Of a DNA stretch of 64,000 nucleotides, positions 49,632 to 59,357 are shown one piece after another. Both the position numbers and the translations under genes were made by a program. The stretch lies in contig JAPOSR010000073.1 of the NCBI GenBank assembly GCA_026709625.1, positions 1-64,000 on the forward strand. Direction: 5' to 3'. This stretch comes from Chloroflexota bacterium. GTDB lineage: Bacteria > Chloroflexota > Anaerolineae > Aggregatilineales > Phototrophicaceae. Under the pieces are notes generated by a model. That model saw only the letters and a program-made list of their open reading frames with translations, was not told where the DNA came from and searched no databases. Numbering within the stretch: position 1 is the first letter of the stretch; every line of letters begins with the position of its first letter.

Positions 49632-49775
49632 GACTTAACCTTTTTAGCTACAAATGGACAATGGTGTTACGCTAGATGGTATCATACTACCTCACTCGTC
49701 TATGCGCTAGCCATCCGCACATCCTTGCGCTACACTCGCCACAAGAGCGGCGCATACAGGGAGATAAATCGCCCG

Positions 49776-50837
49776 ATGACTCAAAATCTCGTCTACATCG
49801 CCAATTCTGGCGCAGAGCCAATCGGCATCACAGTCGCCGCGCTGGATGACGAAACGGGCAGCTTGTCCGTCGTCCAGCAGGTCACAGAAATCAGCGAGTG
49901 CCATTACCTGAACCTGCATCCCAACGGGCGCTATCTCTATGCCACGACCATGGATGGCGCGATCGAAGTTGTCGCCTTTGCTATCGAAGCGACTGGCGCA
50001 TTGCGCAAGCTCAACAGCCAGCCCGCGGCCGGCACATCGCCCTGCTATGTCTGCGTCGACGCCAGCGGAGGCAATGCGCTGCTGGTGAACTATGTGAATG
50101 CGGGCGCGAGCGGCAATGTCCGTGTTTATCCGATCGGCGAAGATGGTTTGCTGCGCCCACACAGCGAAATGATCGAGCACGATGATGCCTGTGGTCCCAA
50201 CGCCGAACGGCAGGATGCCAGCCACCCGCACATGATTGTGACCACGCCCGACAACTACCATGCCGTTGTGCCCGACCTGGGCACCGACAAGGTCTATCTG
50301 TACGCGCTGGACAGCGCCGCTGGCAGGCTGGCGCTCGCGCAGACGCTGGAACTGCCGCCGGGCGCGGGCCCCCGCCATGTCGCCTTTCATCCCGATTCGC
50401 CGCGCATGTATGTGATCAACGAACTAGACTCGACCTTGGCGACATTTGCGTTTGACGAGGCGGACTCGTGGGCGCTGCTGTCAATCGAGTCGACCTTGCC
50501 GCCCGGGCACATCCAGCCCCCCGATCGTCCCAATTTTTGCGCTGATGTCCATGTGCACCCAACTGGCAGATTTCTGTATGGCTCGAATCGTGGGCACGAT
50601 TCCCTTGTCATTTTTGCGCTGGATGCCGATGGTGTCCCGGCGCTGGTCGGGCATCAGTCGACGCTGGGTCAATGGCCCCGCGCCTTCATGATCGACAGCA
50701 GCGGCGAATTTCTGGTGGTCGGCAACCGCCACACCGATGATGCGGTCGTCTTCGCCATCGACAGCCAAACCGGGCTGCTGACGAAACGGTCGCAGCTGGC
50801 CATCTGCGCGCCTATCGCCTTCAAAATGGCGGGCTAG
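49776..50837 (+). CDS. Lactonase-family beta-propeller protein (6-phosphogluconolactonase, YbhE-like)
   Basis: LNLHPNGRYLYATT...GAGPRHVAFHPDSPRMYVINELDSTLATFAF...VHVHPTGRFLYGSNRGHDSLVIFALD. Confidence 0.92.
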   Translation: MTQNLVYIANSGAEPIGITVAALDDETGSLSVVQQVTEISECHYLNLHPNGRYLYATTMDGAIEVVAFAIEATGALRKLNSQPAAGTSPCYVCVDASGGNALLVNYVNAGASGNVRVYPIGEDGLLRPHSEMIEHDDACGPNAERQDASHPHMIVTTPDNYHAVVPDLGTDKVYLYALDSAAGRLALAQTLELPPGAGPRHVAFHPDSPRMYVINELDSTLATFAFDEADSWALLSIESTLPPGHIQPPDRPNFCADVHVHPTGRFLYGSNRGHDSLVIFALDADGVPALVGHQSTLGQWPRAFMIDSSGEFLVVGNRHTDDAVVFAIDSQTGLLTKRSQLAICAPIAFKMAG

Positions 50838-50840
50838 CCC

Positions 50841-51881
50841 ATGCGCGTCTTGGTCACCGGCGGGGCTGGCTTGGTCGGCGCGCCAATCAGCCGGCGTTTT
50901 GCGCGGCTGGGCTGGGATGTCCGCGTCATTGGCATTGACGCTGATTGCGATCTGGCTGGCGTCGACTATGCCCAGTGCGATATCCGCGACTTTGACGCTT
51001 TGAAAGCGCATCTGCATGGCTGCGACGCGGTTGTGCACCTGGCGGCAATCCCCAGCCCGCGCACGCACCCAAACCCCGAGCTTTTTCATATCAATGTCGC
51101 CGGCACATTCAATGTCTTTGCAGCGGCGGAACAGGCTGGTGTCAAGCGCATCGCCCAAGCCAGCTCGATCAATGCCATCGGCGGTTATTGGGGCTGCGAC
51201 GACCGGCGCTATGCGTACTTCCCGCTGGACGAGGCGCATCCGCTGCATACGACGGACGCCTATTCCTACTCCAAACAAATGGTGGAAGAGATCGCCGCCT
51301 ATTTTTATCGCCGCGCCGGCATCAACAGCGTGTCTTTTCGGCTGCCGGCTGTTTGGAATGACCAACGCAGCGATATCCCAACTCGCGAATCCCGCGCTGC
51401 CAAACTGCGCCAGCGCCTGAGCGACTTCGCGCAGCTGCCAGAATCGCAGCGGCGGCGGCAGCTGGCCGAGGTCCGGGCGCGGGCTGAGGCTCTGCGCGCC
51501 AAGAAGCCAATGGAGCTGGCCGGCCTGCGGGCGAGCATCTTCGAGCGGGAGGCTCCGCAGGATGACTGGCTCTTTGACGCCATGTTCTATGGACGCTATA
51601 ACTTTTGGACATTCATCCACACCGATGATTCGACTGCGGCATTCGAGTTGGCGCTGACCGCCGACATCCAGGGCGCGCATCCCCTCTTCGTCAACAGCGA
51701 TCGCAACTGGCTGTGCCTGCCCACCGAGAGTTTGCTGCGTCTCTTTTATCCAGAAGTTCCGCGCCGGACTCGCAAGATTGTCGGCGATGAAAGCCCCGTC
51801 AGCATCGAGCGGGCGCGCGAGCTGCTGGGGTTTGCTCCGCAGGTGCGCGCTATCGCGGATATCGGCGCAGGGCGGGGTTAG
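50841..51881 (+). CDS. NAD-dependent epimerase/dehydratase
   Basis: MRVLVTGGAGLVGAPISRRF (GxxGxxG) and YSYSKQMVEEI (YxxxK). Confidence 0.92.
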   Translation: MRVLVTGGAGLVGAPISRRFARLGWDVRVIGIDADCDLAGVDYAQCDIRDFDALKAHLHGCDAVVHLAAIPSPRTHPNPELFHINVAGTFNVFAAAEQAGVKRIAQASSINAIGGYWGCDDRRYAYFPLDEAHPLHTTDAYSYSKQMVEEIAAYFYRRAGINSVSFRLPAVWNDQRSDIPTRESRAAKLRQRLSDFAQLPESQRRRQLAEVRARAEALRAKKPMELAGLRASIFEREAPQDDWLFDAMFYGRYNFWTFIHTDDSTAAFELALTADIQGAHPLFVNSDRNWLCLPTESLLRLFYPEVPRRTRKIVGDESPVSIERARELLGFAPQVRAIADIGAGRG

Positions 51882-52972
51882 CTGGCTGCATAGACGCCGC
51901 TGCTGTGGACCAGCACGTTGTTGACGACTTGCCCCGCTGCATCGGGCGCGTCTTGCGCCGTCCATTGATAGAGCCAACGCGCATCGCTGATGCTCAGGTT
52001 GACGCAGCCATGACTGCGCCGATAGCCAAAGTCATCGTGCCAATAGCTGCCATGCAGACTGATATCGCCATCAAAGTACATGACCCAGGGCACTTGCTCC
52101 AGCGCGTAGGCATCGGGGGCGCCGGTCGCGCTGCGCATGCTGTCGGTCTCCAGCCGCGCCCAAATATGGAAGATGCCCTCGCGGGTCGGCCAATCTGGCA
52201 TGCCGCTGGATATGATGGTGGCGAATACGGGCGCATCGCCTTCGTAGGCAATCAAGGTCTGCTCGAAGAGATCCACAGCCATCCAACGCCCTGTAACGGC
52301 CTGCGGTCTCGCGATTGGCGCGAACTTCGCGACAAACTCTTGCCGCAGCCAGCGCCGCGGACCAACCAGATACCAAACATGCCCAGCGCTGTCTTCCGAT
52401 CGCGCGTAAATGTGAACCAGTTCATAGCGCCGCGTCACATAACCGCTGTCTGGGCTGCGCGGTCCGCCTGGCTCCAGCGAGGCGTAAATGCCCGTCTTGT
52501 CCAGGATTATGGCAAATGGATGCTGCCAACTCGCCGGCAGCAAGAAGCCGCGCAGCGACGAAGCCCGCGTCAACTCTGCGTCTTCGCGCCGCAGCCACTG
52601 TCGGTCCGCTCCTTGAATCCAGCCTGGCACGGTGGTATCGATGGCGCGCGCAAAGTTGAAGCCAGCCGCCATCTGTCCGACCAATTCGCCATCTGGCGCA
52701 GCGTACACACCCGCACCCGACCTCACGCGCCAAAAGCTGTATGCGTTCAGACTGTAGGCATCGAATGGCGCTTGTTCCATGACCGGGCGAGGGAAGGCAG
52801 CCATCATTTCTAGACAGCCAACGCTATTCGCCGCCGCCACAGCCGCCACCAGGCTCGCCTCCCGCGCTGCGCAAACGCCAGGATCATAAGCCAGTTGTCT
52901 ATCCAGTTGCTGCGCTGCCGCCCCAGCCGAGACAATCAGGGCGATCATCAGCGAGACCAATCGCCGCGCCAT
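51878..52972 (-). CDS. L,D-transpeptidase (YkuD domain)
   Basis: SLHGSYWHDDFGYRRSHGCVNLSISDARWLYQW (HxxxxxxxxxxxxxSHGChN); signal peptide. Confidence 0.93.
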   Translation of the reverse strand: MARRLVSLMIALIVSAGAAAQQLDRQLAYDPGVCAAREASLVAAVAAANSVGCLEMMAAFPRPVMEQAPFDAYSLNAYSFWRVRSGAGVYAAPDGELVGQMAAGFNFARAIDTTVPGWIQGADRQWLRREDAELTRASSLRGFLLPASWQHPFAIILDKTGIYASLEPGGPRSPDSGYVTRRYELVHIYARSEDSAGHVWYLVGPRRWLRQEFVAKFAPIARPQAVTGRWMAVDLFEQTLIAYEGDAPVFATIISSGMPDWPTREGIFHIWARLETDSMRSATGAPDAYALEQVPWVMYFDGDISLHGSYWHDDFGYRRSHGCVNLSISDARWLYQWTAQDAPDAAGQVVNNVLVHSSGVYAAS

Positions 52973-53088
52973 ATATCTCTCCTGCTTGCTGCGCGCTCCA
53001 TCATAACACAGCTGGCACACCCGCCTGTGGCATCGTTTTGTCACTGTCAGTTCTGCGGTTAGTATGGGTGCTGGAGGAGTTCAAAGCT

Positions 53089-54021
53089 ATGAAGCGAATC
53101 GTCCGCATCGGCACGCGCCGGTCACAGCTTTCCCGCTGGCAGGCACAGCATGTCGCTGCTTTGATCACACAGCTGCGCGCCGACGCCAGCGTTGACATCC
53201 GCGAATACAGCACGCGCGGCGACCAGTTGCTGGAGCAGCCGCTGCCGGCTATCGGTGGCAAAGGCCTTTTTACGCAAGCGCTGGAACAGGCGCTCTTGGC
53301 TGATGAAATCGACTGCGCCGTGCACAGCCTGAAAGACCTGCCGGTCGCAAACTCGCCTGGCTTGGCTTTGGCGGCTGTCCCCAAACGCGGCGACCACCGT
53401 GACGCGCTGGTGAGCCGCCACGGCGAGAGCTTGGCGCAGTTGCCAGCTGGCGCGCGCATCGGCACCGGCAGTCCACGCCGGCGCGCCCAACTGCTGACAT
53501 TGCGCAGTGATATCAAAGTGGTGGATATTCGCGGCAATGTGCCCACGCGCGTCAACAAGCTGCGCGAGGACGACCGCTACGATGCGCTGGCGTTGGCGGC
53601 GGCTGGATTGCGGCGGCTGGGCATGGCCGGGCGCATCAGCCAGGTCTTCAGCGAGGCGCAGATGCTGTGCGCGGCGGGGCAGGGCGCTCTGGCTGTGCAG
53701 TGCCGGGTCGAAGACAGCGACTTTTTTTCCGCATTGACGCATTTGCCGAGCGCGCTGGCCGTGGCTGCCGAACGCGCTTTTTTACGCGGACTGCAAGCTG
53801 GCTGCGCATTGCCGGTCGGCGCGTATGCCGCTGTTGACGGCGGCGCCCTAAGTTTGCAAGGCTGTGTGATGTCTCTGGATGGACGCGCCAGCATCAAGCT
53901 GCGCCGGCAGGTCGAATTGCCGCTGCGCGCCGAGTCGCTGATGACGGCGGCGGACCTGGGCGAGGCTTTGGCGAGCGACGCGCTGGCAAACGGCGCCGGC
54001 GAGATGTTGGGCGGCGAATGA
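53089..54021 (+). CDS. hemC: Hydroxymethylbilane synthase
   Basis: RIGTRRSQLSRWQAQHV; GKGLFTQALEQALL; AVHSLKDLP; RGNVPTRVNKL; GLQAGCALPVGAYA. Confidence 0.97.
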   Translation: MKRIVRIGTRRSQLSRWQAQHVAALITQLRADASVDIREYSTRGDQLLEQPLPAIGGKGLFTQALEQALLADEIDCAVHSLKDLPVANSPGLALAAVPKRGDHRDALVSRHGESLAQLPAGARIGTGSPRRRAQLLTLRSDIKVVDIRGNVPTRVNKLREDDRYDALALAAAGLRRLGMAGRISQVFSEAQMLCAAGQGALAVQCRVEDSDFFSALTHLPSALAVAAERAFLRGLQAGCALPVGAYAAVDGGALSLQGCVMSLDGRASIKLRRQVELPLRAESLMTAADLGEALASDALANGAGEMLGGE

Positions 54022-54800
54022 TGAGCGCGGACAAATCGCTGGCGGGGGCGCGAATCGTGGTCACCCGCGCGCGCCGCCAAGCCGAGCCCATGGCGAAATT
54101 GATTTGTGAGCGTGGCGGTGTGCCGCTGCTCTATCCCTGCCTGGCAATTGTCCCGCCAGACAACTTTTTGCCGCTCGCTGACGCGCTGTGCCACTTGTCT
54201 GAATTTGACTGGCTCGTATTCACCAGCGTCAATGCTGTCGCTGCGGTGGCCGACCGGCTGCGCACCTTGGCATCCCCGCCAAATTGGTCGCAGTTGTCCA
54301 TCGCCGTCGTGGGGCCACAGACGCGCGATGCCGTCAAGATTGCTCTCGGTCGTGATGTAGATTTCTTGCCGGAGCAGGCGAATGCGCGGCTGTTGGCGCA
54401 CAGGCTGCCCTTGCCCAAGGCGGCGCGTTTGTTGCTGCCACAAGCTGATCAAGCCGATGCCTCCACAGCGCAAATTTTTCGAGAACGTGGCGCGGCAGTT
54501 ACGCCGGTTATCGCCTATCGCACCGTCGTGGGCAGCGGCGGCATCGACCTGGGGGCGCAGTTGGCGCAGGGCGATGTCCATGCTTTGACCTTTGCCAGCC
54601 CGTCGGCAGTTGACTATCTTCTCCAGCGCTGTCCCCAGCCAAGAATTTTCGCGCTGCCGGCTGCTTGCATCGGCGCGACCACAGCCGAAGCCGCCCGCCG
54701 CCAGGGTTTTGACCGGCTGATCGTCCCAAAGGTCAGCGGGCTGTCCAAAATGCTGGATTCGCTGGCGCAATTTTTCTTGACGCATCCAAAATTTACATAA
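54018..54800 (+). CDS. hemD: Uroporphyrinogen-III synthase
   Basis: GARIVVTRARRQAEPMAKLICERGGVPLLYPCLAI...FDWLVFTSVNAV...LTFASPSAVDYL; overlaps hemC. Confidence 0.92.
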   Translation: MMSADKSLAGARIVVTRARRQAEPMAKLICERGGVPLLYPCLAIVPPDNFLPLADALCHLSEFDWLVFTSVNAVAAVADRLRTLASPPNWSQLSIAVVGPQTRDAVKIALGRDVDFLPEQANARLLAHRLPLPKAARLLLPQADQADASTAQIFRERGAAVTPVIAYRTVVGSGGIDLGAQLAQGDVHALTFASPSAVDYLLQRCPQPRIFALPAACIGATTAEAARRQGFDRLIVPKVSGLSKMLDSLAQFFLTHPKFT

Positions 54801-54926
54801 GAATTGTTAAGACAACTCTTTAATATACATATTTATTTCTAATTTTGTTGTTATGCAGCAAATTTCTCCTATAATGAACATGGTTAAAGTAGCTGCTTGC
54901 GCTTTAGCGTGGAAGGATTGATTACG

Positions 54927-55256
54927 ATGCAACGTATACAGACTATCTATGCACATGACAAATTCACTGAAAATGCCCATCACTGGAGTTCTGATTCAGA
55001 AGACTATGCCGCTGCCAGCCACTTGATTGGCGCTGTGCGAGCCGGATGGCTTTTGGCTATGCCCAGGGTGCGCGCCCGGCATATCTGGAATAGCGGCAGC
55101 CGCGCTCGCACCTTGTACGAATTTACATTGGTGCGCGACAGCCAGTTGATGATCATGCCCGTGCTGGCCAATCCTTTTGTCGAGCGTTATCTGATCCAAA
55201 ACGACATTCGCGTGATTTATGGTGCCGCCGCCGAAAGCGTCCGCGCGCCTGGTTAG
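54927..55256 (+). CDS. Small protein, unknown family (paralogue 1 of tandem pair)
   Basis: HHWSSDSEDYAAASHLIGAVRAGWLLAMPRVRARH...TLYEFTLVRDSQLMIMPVLANPFVERYL; TATAAT at 54870. Confidence 0.7.
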   Translation: MQRIQTIYAHDKFTENAHHWSSDSEDYAAASHLIGAVRAGWLLAMPRVRARHIWNSGSRARTLYEFTLVRDSQLMIMPVLANPFVERYLIQNDIRVIYGAAAESVRAPG

Positions 55257-55291
55257 CTCTGTTAATCTCGTGTTAAACTCTCGCTGGCTGT

Positions 55292-55320
55292 TTGCCTCAT
55301 GACCAGGCTCTGCCTATACT
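55292..55320 (+). promoter_or_regulatory. Sigma70-type promoter upstream of paralogue 2
   Basis: TTGCCT - 17 bp - TATACT. Confidence 0.5.
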
Positions 55321-55358
55321 CGCCTTAGTTTTGTGCCTTTACAGGAGCGTTGCGCGCA

Positions 55359-55670
55359 ATGACCGACCAGCAGCAGAATGCCTCGCATAAGCAGTATCCG
55401 GATATCTTGCAGCATTGGAGCTATTCCTCAGAACGGTACGCGGGCGGCGACAACCTGCTGACGGCGATCTCGCGTGGCTGGGTGATTGACCCGCAGGTGC
55501 GGCGGCGGCGACACTGGTTCGCGGGCATGCGCTGCATCGAGATTTATCACTTCACGATCCGCCGCGCTGATGTAGTCGCTGATATGGCTGTGCTGGGCAA
55601 CCCCTATGTGACGCGCTTTCTCGCTTCGCATCCCTACGACCTGGTCGAGGCGGACACCGCGGCTGTCTAG
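55359..55670 (+). CDS. Small protein, unknown family (paralogue 2 of tandem pair)
   Basis: QHWSYSSERYAGGDNLLTAISRGWVIDPQVRRRRH...EIYHFTIRRADVVADMAVLGNPYVTRFL, collinear with paralogue 1. Confidence 0.7.
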   Translation: MTDQQQNASHKQYPDILQHWSYSSERYAGGDNLLTAISRGWVIDPQVRRRRHWFAGMRCIEIYHFTIRRADVVADMAVLGNPYVTRFLASHPYDLVEADTAAV

Positions 55671-55773
55671 GCTTCTCGCCTTGCGGAACATGTTGTGCGC
55701 CAACGGACAACCGATTTTCTGCAATCCACTATAATGGTCGCCAGAAGCAGCCCGCCAAAACGGGAAACCCGCG

Positions 55774-58700
55774 ATGCCTGAGGACCGCCAGCGCGAAGAC
55801 GAATCTCCCGACAGCGCGCCGCCGTCACCCGAAGAAATGATGCAAGGCCTGCTGCGCGCCCTGCCCGATGAGGCCGATCTGCCGCTGCCAGAAGATTTCG
55901 ATGCGGCCGCGAATGAGATCGAGGCAGAGCCGCCCGTCCGTCCCGAAGACAGCCCGCCACAAGCCAGCCTAACGCCACAATTGCCCGAGGCAGTCGCTCG
56001 CTTGCTGGCGATGCAAAACCAAGCCGCCACGCTGGGCGAGCTGCTGAGCAAAGAAGAAATCAGCTTCGACGATTATCAGCGCTTGTTGCACGAGGCGATG
56101 ACGCAAGATGACGACGGCATCTGGTGGATGATCGATGCCGAAAATAATGACTGGTATCGGCACGATGCGCAAAAAAATGAATGGCAAGTCAGTTACCCGT
56201 CTGCGCTGCGCGACTATGAAGCGGCACAGCGCCAGCCCGAAAGCGGCTATGATTTGCCCGACAGTTTGCGCGGGCCAGCCGCCGGCGACCCAATCCTTGA
56301 CGAGCGCGGCGTCCAGATCGGCGCAGTGCCGCCCACCAAAGACGAACTCTATACTGTGCCGGGCAAAGCCGCCTTGGCTGATGAGCTTAGCGCCCAACTG
56401 CCTGCGCAGCCAGCTGACGCGCCGCTCGCGCTAGCTGCGCCCGCCCCTCAGCCAAACGCCGCGCAGTTTGATTTTCAGGCATCGCCCGTCGCGCGTGAAC
56501 TGCGGCAAAGCCAAGGCGCTGCCCGCGCCCGGCTGTTGCTGCTGCTGCTGGCTGTGCTGCTTATCGCCGCGCTGGCGCTTGGCATCGTATTCGCTGGCGG
56601 CGCTATGCTTTGGTATCGTGACCGCGTCGAACCGTTCGCCGAAGCCATTGTCGCCCTGGAAAATTATGTGCCCGCCTATCAGACCGCGCGCATATTTGAT
56701 GCCGATGGCGGGCTGATCGCGGCGCTGGACAGCCCAGAAAGCGGCGCGCGCACGCCCGTGCCCCTGGAACGCGTCAGCCCGTACATGATCCACGCGATCG
56801 TGTCGCAGGAAAACGAGCGCTACTTCGACGACCCAGGCTTCGACCCGATCGCCATAGCGCGCGCATTCTTGCAAAATCTGCGTGGCGGCGGCATCGAGTC
56901 GGGCGCGAGCACCATCACCCAGCAGATCGCCCGCAACCTCATCTTGCAAGACCGTGATGTCACATTGGAACGCAAGCTCAACGAAATTCTGGTCGCGATG
57001 GAAATCGCCAATCGCTATGACAAAAATTTCATCCTCGAGTTGTATTTGAACGAGATTTTCTTCGCCAATCGCAGTTATGGCGTCGAGGCGGCGGCCAACA
57101 CCTATTTTGGCCATGGCGCGGATCAGCTTAATTATGCCCAGTCGGCTTTGTTGGCCAGCATTGTGCCATCGCCGCTGCGGCATGATCCCATAAACAATCG
57201 CGAAACCGCCATCGCCAATATGCGCCTGACCATGGGCAAGATGCTGGATATCGGCTGTCTGCAATTTCAGCATGACGATTGGCCGACGCGCGGTCCCTTC
57301 TGCATTCGCGACGGCGCAGAGGTTGACCTGGGTGGCGCGGCTGGCGTGCTGGTGCGCCGCGATACTGCTGGCGCGATCATCGGCGGCGCGGCGATCCTGC
57401 AAATCGCTGAGATCGAAACCGCTGTTTTCAGCGCAAACCAGACTCGCTCGCGTTATCCGCATTTTGTCGAATTCGTGCGCGCGCAGCTGATCGCCGAGCT
57501 GGGCGAATCAGCGCTTTATCAGCGCGGCTTGAGCATCTACACGACGCTCGATTCATCGTTGCAAGCGACGGCGCAGACGCTGCTGAGCCAGCAAGTGCGT
57601 GAGCTGCGGAATGAAGCCACTGGCATCAACACCGGCGCTGTCATGGTGACCGACCCCGAAAGCGGCGCGATCCGCGTCATGATCGGCAGTCATGACTTTT
57701 ATGACCCGGTCGCGGGTCAGGTCAACAACGCGCTGAGCTGGCAGCAGCCTGGGTCGGCTATCAAGCCATTTGTGTATGCGGCGGCGCTGCAAGACAGCGA
57801 GGGCGAGTATCTGACGCCCGCCAGCATTATCTGGGATGTGCCCTTGGTGGTTGATCTGGGCGCGGGCGGCATCTATGCGCCGCAAAATGTCGACCGCCGC
57901 TTTCATGGCGCGGTGTCGCTGCGTGCGGCTTTGCAAAACAGCTACAATGTGCCCACGGTCAAGCTGTTCCGCGACCATGTCGGCATTGGACGGTATGCCA
58001 ATTTGGCTGAGGCATTTGGCATTGAGTTTATACCCGACACCCTGCTGACTTTGGCGGCTTCGCTGGGCGCGAACGAAGTCCGACTCGCGGACATGATGAG
58101 CGCTTACAGCGTATTTGCCAATGGCGGGCAGCGCGCCGATTTGTACGCTATCGAGCGCATCACCGAAAGCAAAGATGGCGACATAGTCGAAATCCCTCGT
58201 GAACGCTCTGCGCCACAGCCGGTCATATCGCCCGCGCTGGCTTATCTGATGCAAAATATCCTCAGCGATGATGCGGCGCGCCAGCCGAGCTTCCAGCCCA
58301 ATTCGCCGCTGAACCTGGCTTCTTTGGGCATTCCTTCCCAAAATATCGTCGCCGCCAAGACAGGCACGACCAACGACAGCCGCGATTTGTGGACGATGGG
58401 CTTCACGCGGGGCGCAGTCGTGGGCGTCTGGCTGGGCACGCATGACAATGCGCCGACTTACAACACCAGCGGCATTCGCAGCGCCGCGCCAGTTTGGAAT
58501 GCCGTGATGGCCGCCACCAGCGACCGCTATCCGCCCCGACCGTTTGAAAATCCTGGCGGCGTCGTAGCTCGCGAAATCTGCCGCACGACCGGCACTTTGC
58601 GCTCGGCAAATTGCTCGCAGCCAAGCGCCGATTTGTTCTTGCAAGACCAGCTGCCGCCGCCAGCCGAGCAAGGCTTTTTGCAGCGCTACACGGTCGACAG

Positions 58701-59277
58701 CTGGTCGCTGTTGCTCGCCAACGAATTCTGCCCCAACCATGCGACGCAGATGAACTTTGCGGTCATCGATGAGCCCGAAGCGCTGGAATGGCTGAATGGC
58801 GACGACGCCGGCCGCGCCTATGCCGCTAGCCTGGATATTGCGCTGCCGCTGCGCCCGCCGCCGCAAGCCGCTTGTACGCAGGGCATGCAGCTGCCGCTGG
58901 TCAATCTGAGCAGCCCCAACCCCGGCGCGGTAGTGCGTGGCGCGGTCGAAGTTCGTGGACAAGTGCAAGCGCCCGACTTCGACAAGTTCGAGCTGCTCTA
59001 TGCAACCGCCGCCGAGCCCGACATCTTTTATCCGATCATGGCATCGCTTGTGCTGATGCCGCAGTATGGCACGGCGCTGGGCAGCTGGGATACGGTCGCC
59101 GCGCAGGTGCCAGATGGCGATGTTGTCCTGCGCCTGGTCGCGACTTCCTTGAGCGGCGGCTCGATCCAGGTCGACCTGCCGCTGACGGTGGACAATTCCA
59201 GCCTTGCGCCAGGCGACGACGCGCCAGGATTCGTGCCGACGATCGAATCCATTATCATCCCCACGCCTAGCCCCTAG
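55774..59277 (+). CDS. Class A penicillin-binding protein with long acidic N-terminal cytoplasmic region
   Basis: VSQENERYFDDPGFDP, GASTITQQIARNL, YLNEIFFANRSYG (GT51); PGSAIKPF, AKTGTTND (TP); about 240 aa pre-TM region. Confidence 0.94.
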   Translation: MPEDRQREDESPDSAPPSPEEMMQGLLRALPDEADLPLPEDFDAAANEIEAEPPVRPEDSPPQASLTPQLPEAVARLLAMQNQAATLGELLSKEEISFDDYQRLLHEAMTQDDDGIWWMIDAENNDWYRHDAQKNEWQVSYPSALRDYEAAQRQPESGYDLPDSLRGPAAGDPILDERGVQIGAVPPTKDELYTVPGKAALADELSAQLPAQPADAPLALAAPAPQPNAAQFDFQASPVARELRQSQGAARARLLLLLLAVLLIAALALGIVFAGGAMLWYRDRVEPFAEAIVALENYVPAYQTARIFDADGGLIAALDSPESGARTPVPLERVSPYMIHAIVSQENERYFDDPGFDPIAIARAFLQNLRGGGIESGASTITQQIARNLILQDRDVTLERKLNEILVAMEIANRYDKNFILELYLNEIFFANRSYGVEAAANTYFGHGADQLNYAQSALLASIVPSPLRHDPINNRETAIANMRLTMGKMLDIGCLQFQHDDWPTRGPFCIRDGAEVDLGGAAGVLVRRDTAGAIIGGAAILQIAEIETAVFSANQTRSRYPHFVEFVRAQLIAELGESALYQRGLSIYTTLDSSLQATAQTLLSQQVRELRNEATGINTGAVMVTDPESGAIRVMIGSHDFYDPVAGQVNNALSWQQPGSAIKPFVYAAALQDSEGEYLTPASIIWDVPLVVDLGAGGIYAPQNVDRRFHGAVSLRAALQNSYNVPTVKLFRDHVGIGRYANLAEAFGIEFIPDTLLTLAASLGANEVRLADMMSAYSVFANGGQRADLYAIERITESKDGDIVEIPRERSAPQPVISPALAYLMQNILSDDAARQPSFQPNSPLNLASLGIPSQNIVAAKTGTTNDSRDLWTMGFTRGAVVGVWLGTHDNAPTYNTSGIRSAAPVWNAVMAATSDRYPPRPFENPGGVVAREICRTTGTLRSANCSQPSADLFLQDQLPPPAEQGFLQRYTVDSWSLLLANEFCPNHATQMNFAVIDEPEALEWLNGDDAGRAYAASLDIALPLRPPPQAACTQGMQLPLVNLSSPNPGAVVRGAVEVRGQVQAPDFDKFELLYATAAEPDIFYPIMASLVLMPQYGTALGSWDTVAAQVPDGDVVLRLVATSLSGGSIQVDLPLTVDNSSLAPGDDAPGFVPTIESIIIPTPSP

Positions 59278-59357
59278 CTCAAAATTTCTGCTACAATGCC
59301 CTGGCGAGTTGGACATCACTATCCAGCCCTGACACAAAGCGATCGAGAGGCGCGCGA

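Noticed and set aside
57553-59337. 594-aa minus-strand ORF opposite the second PBP
   Set aside because: Antisense shadow of the PBP transpeptidase domain; no known motif.
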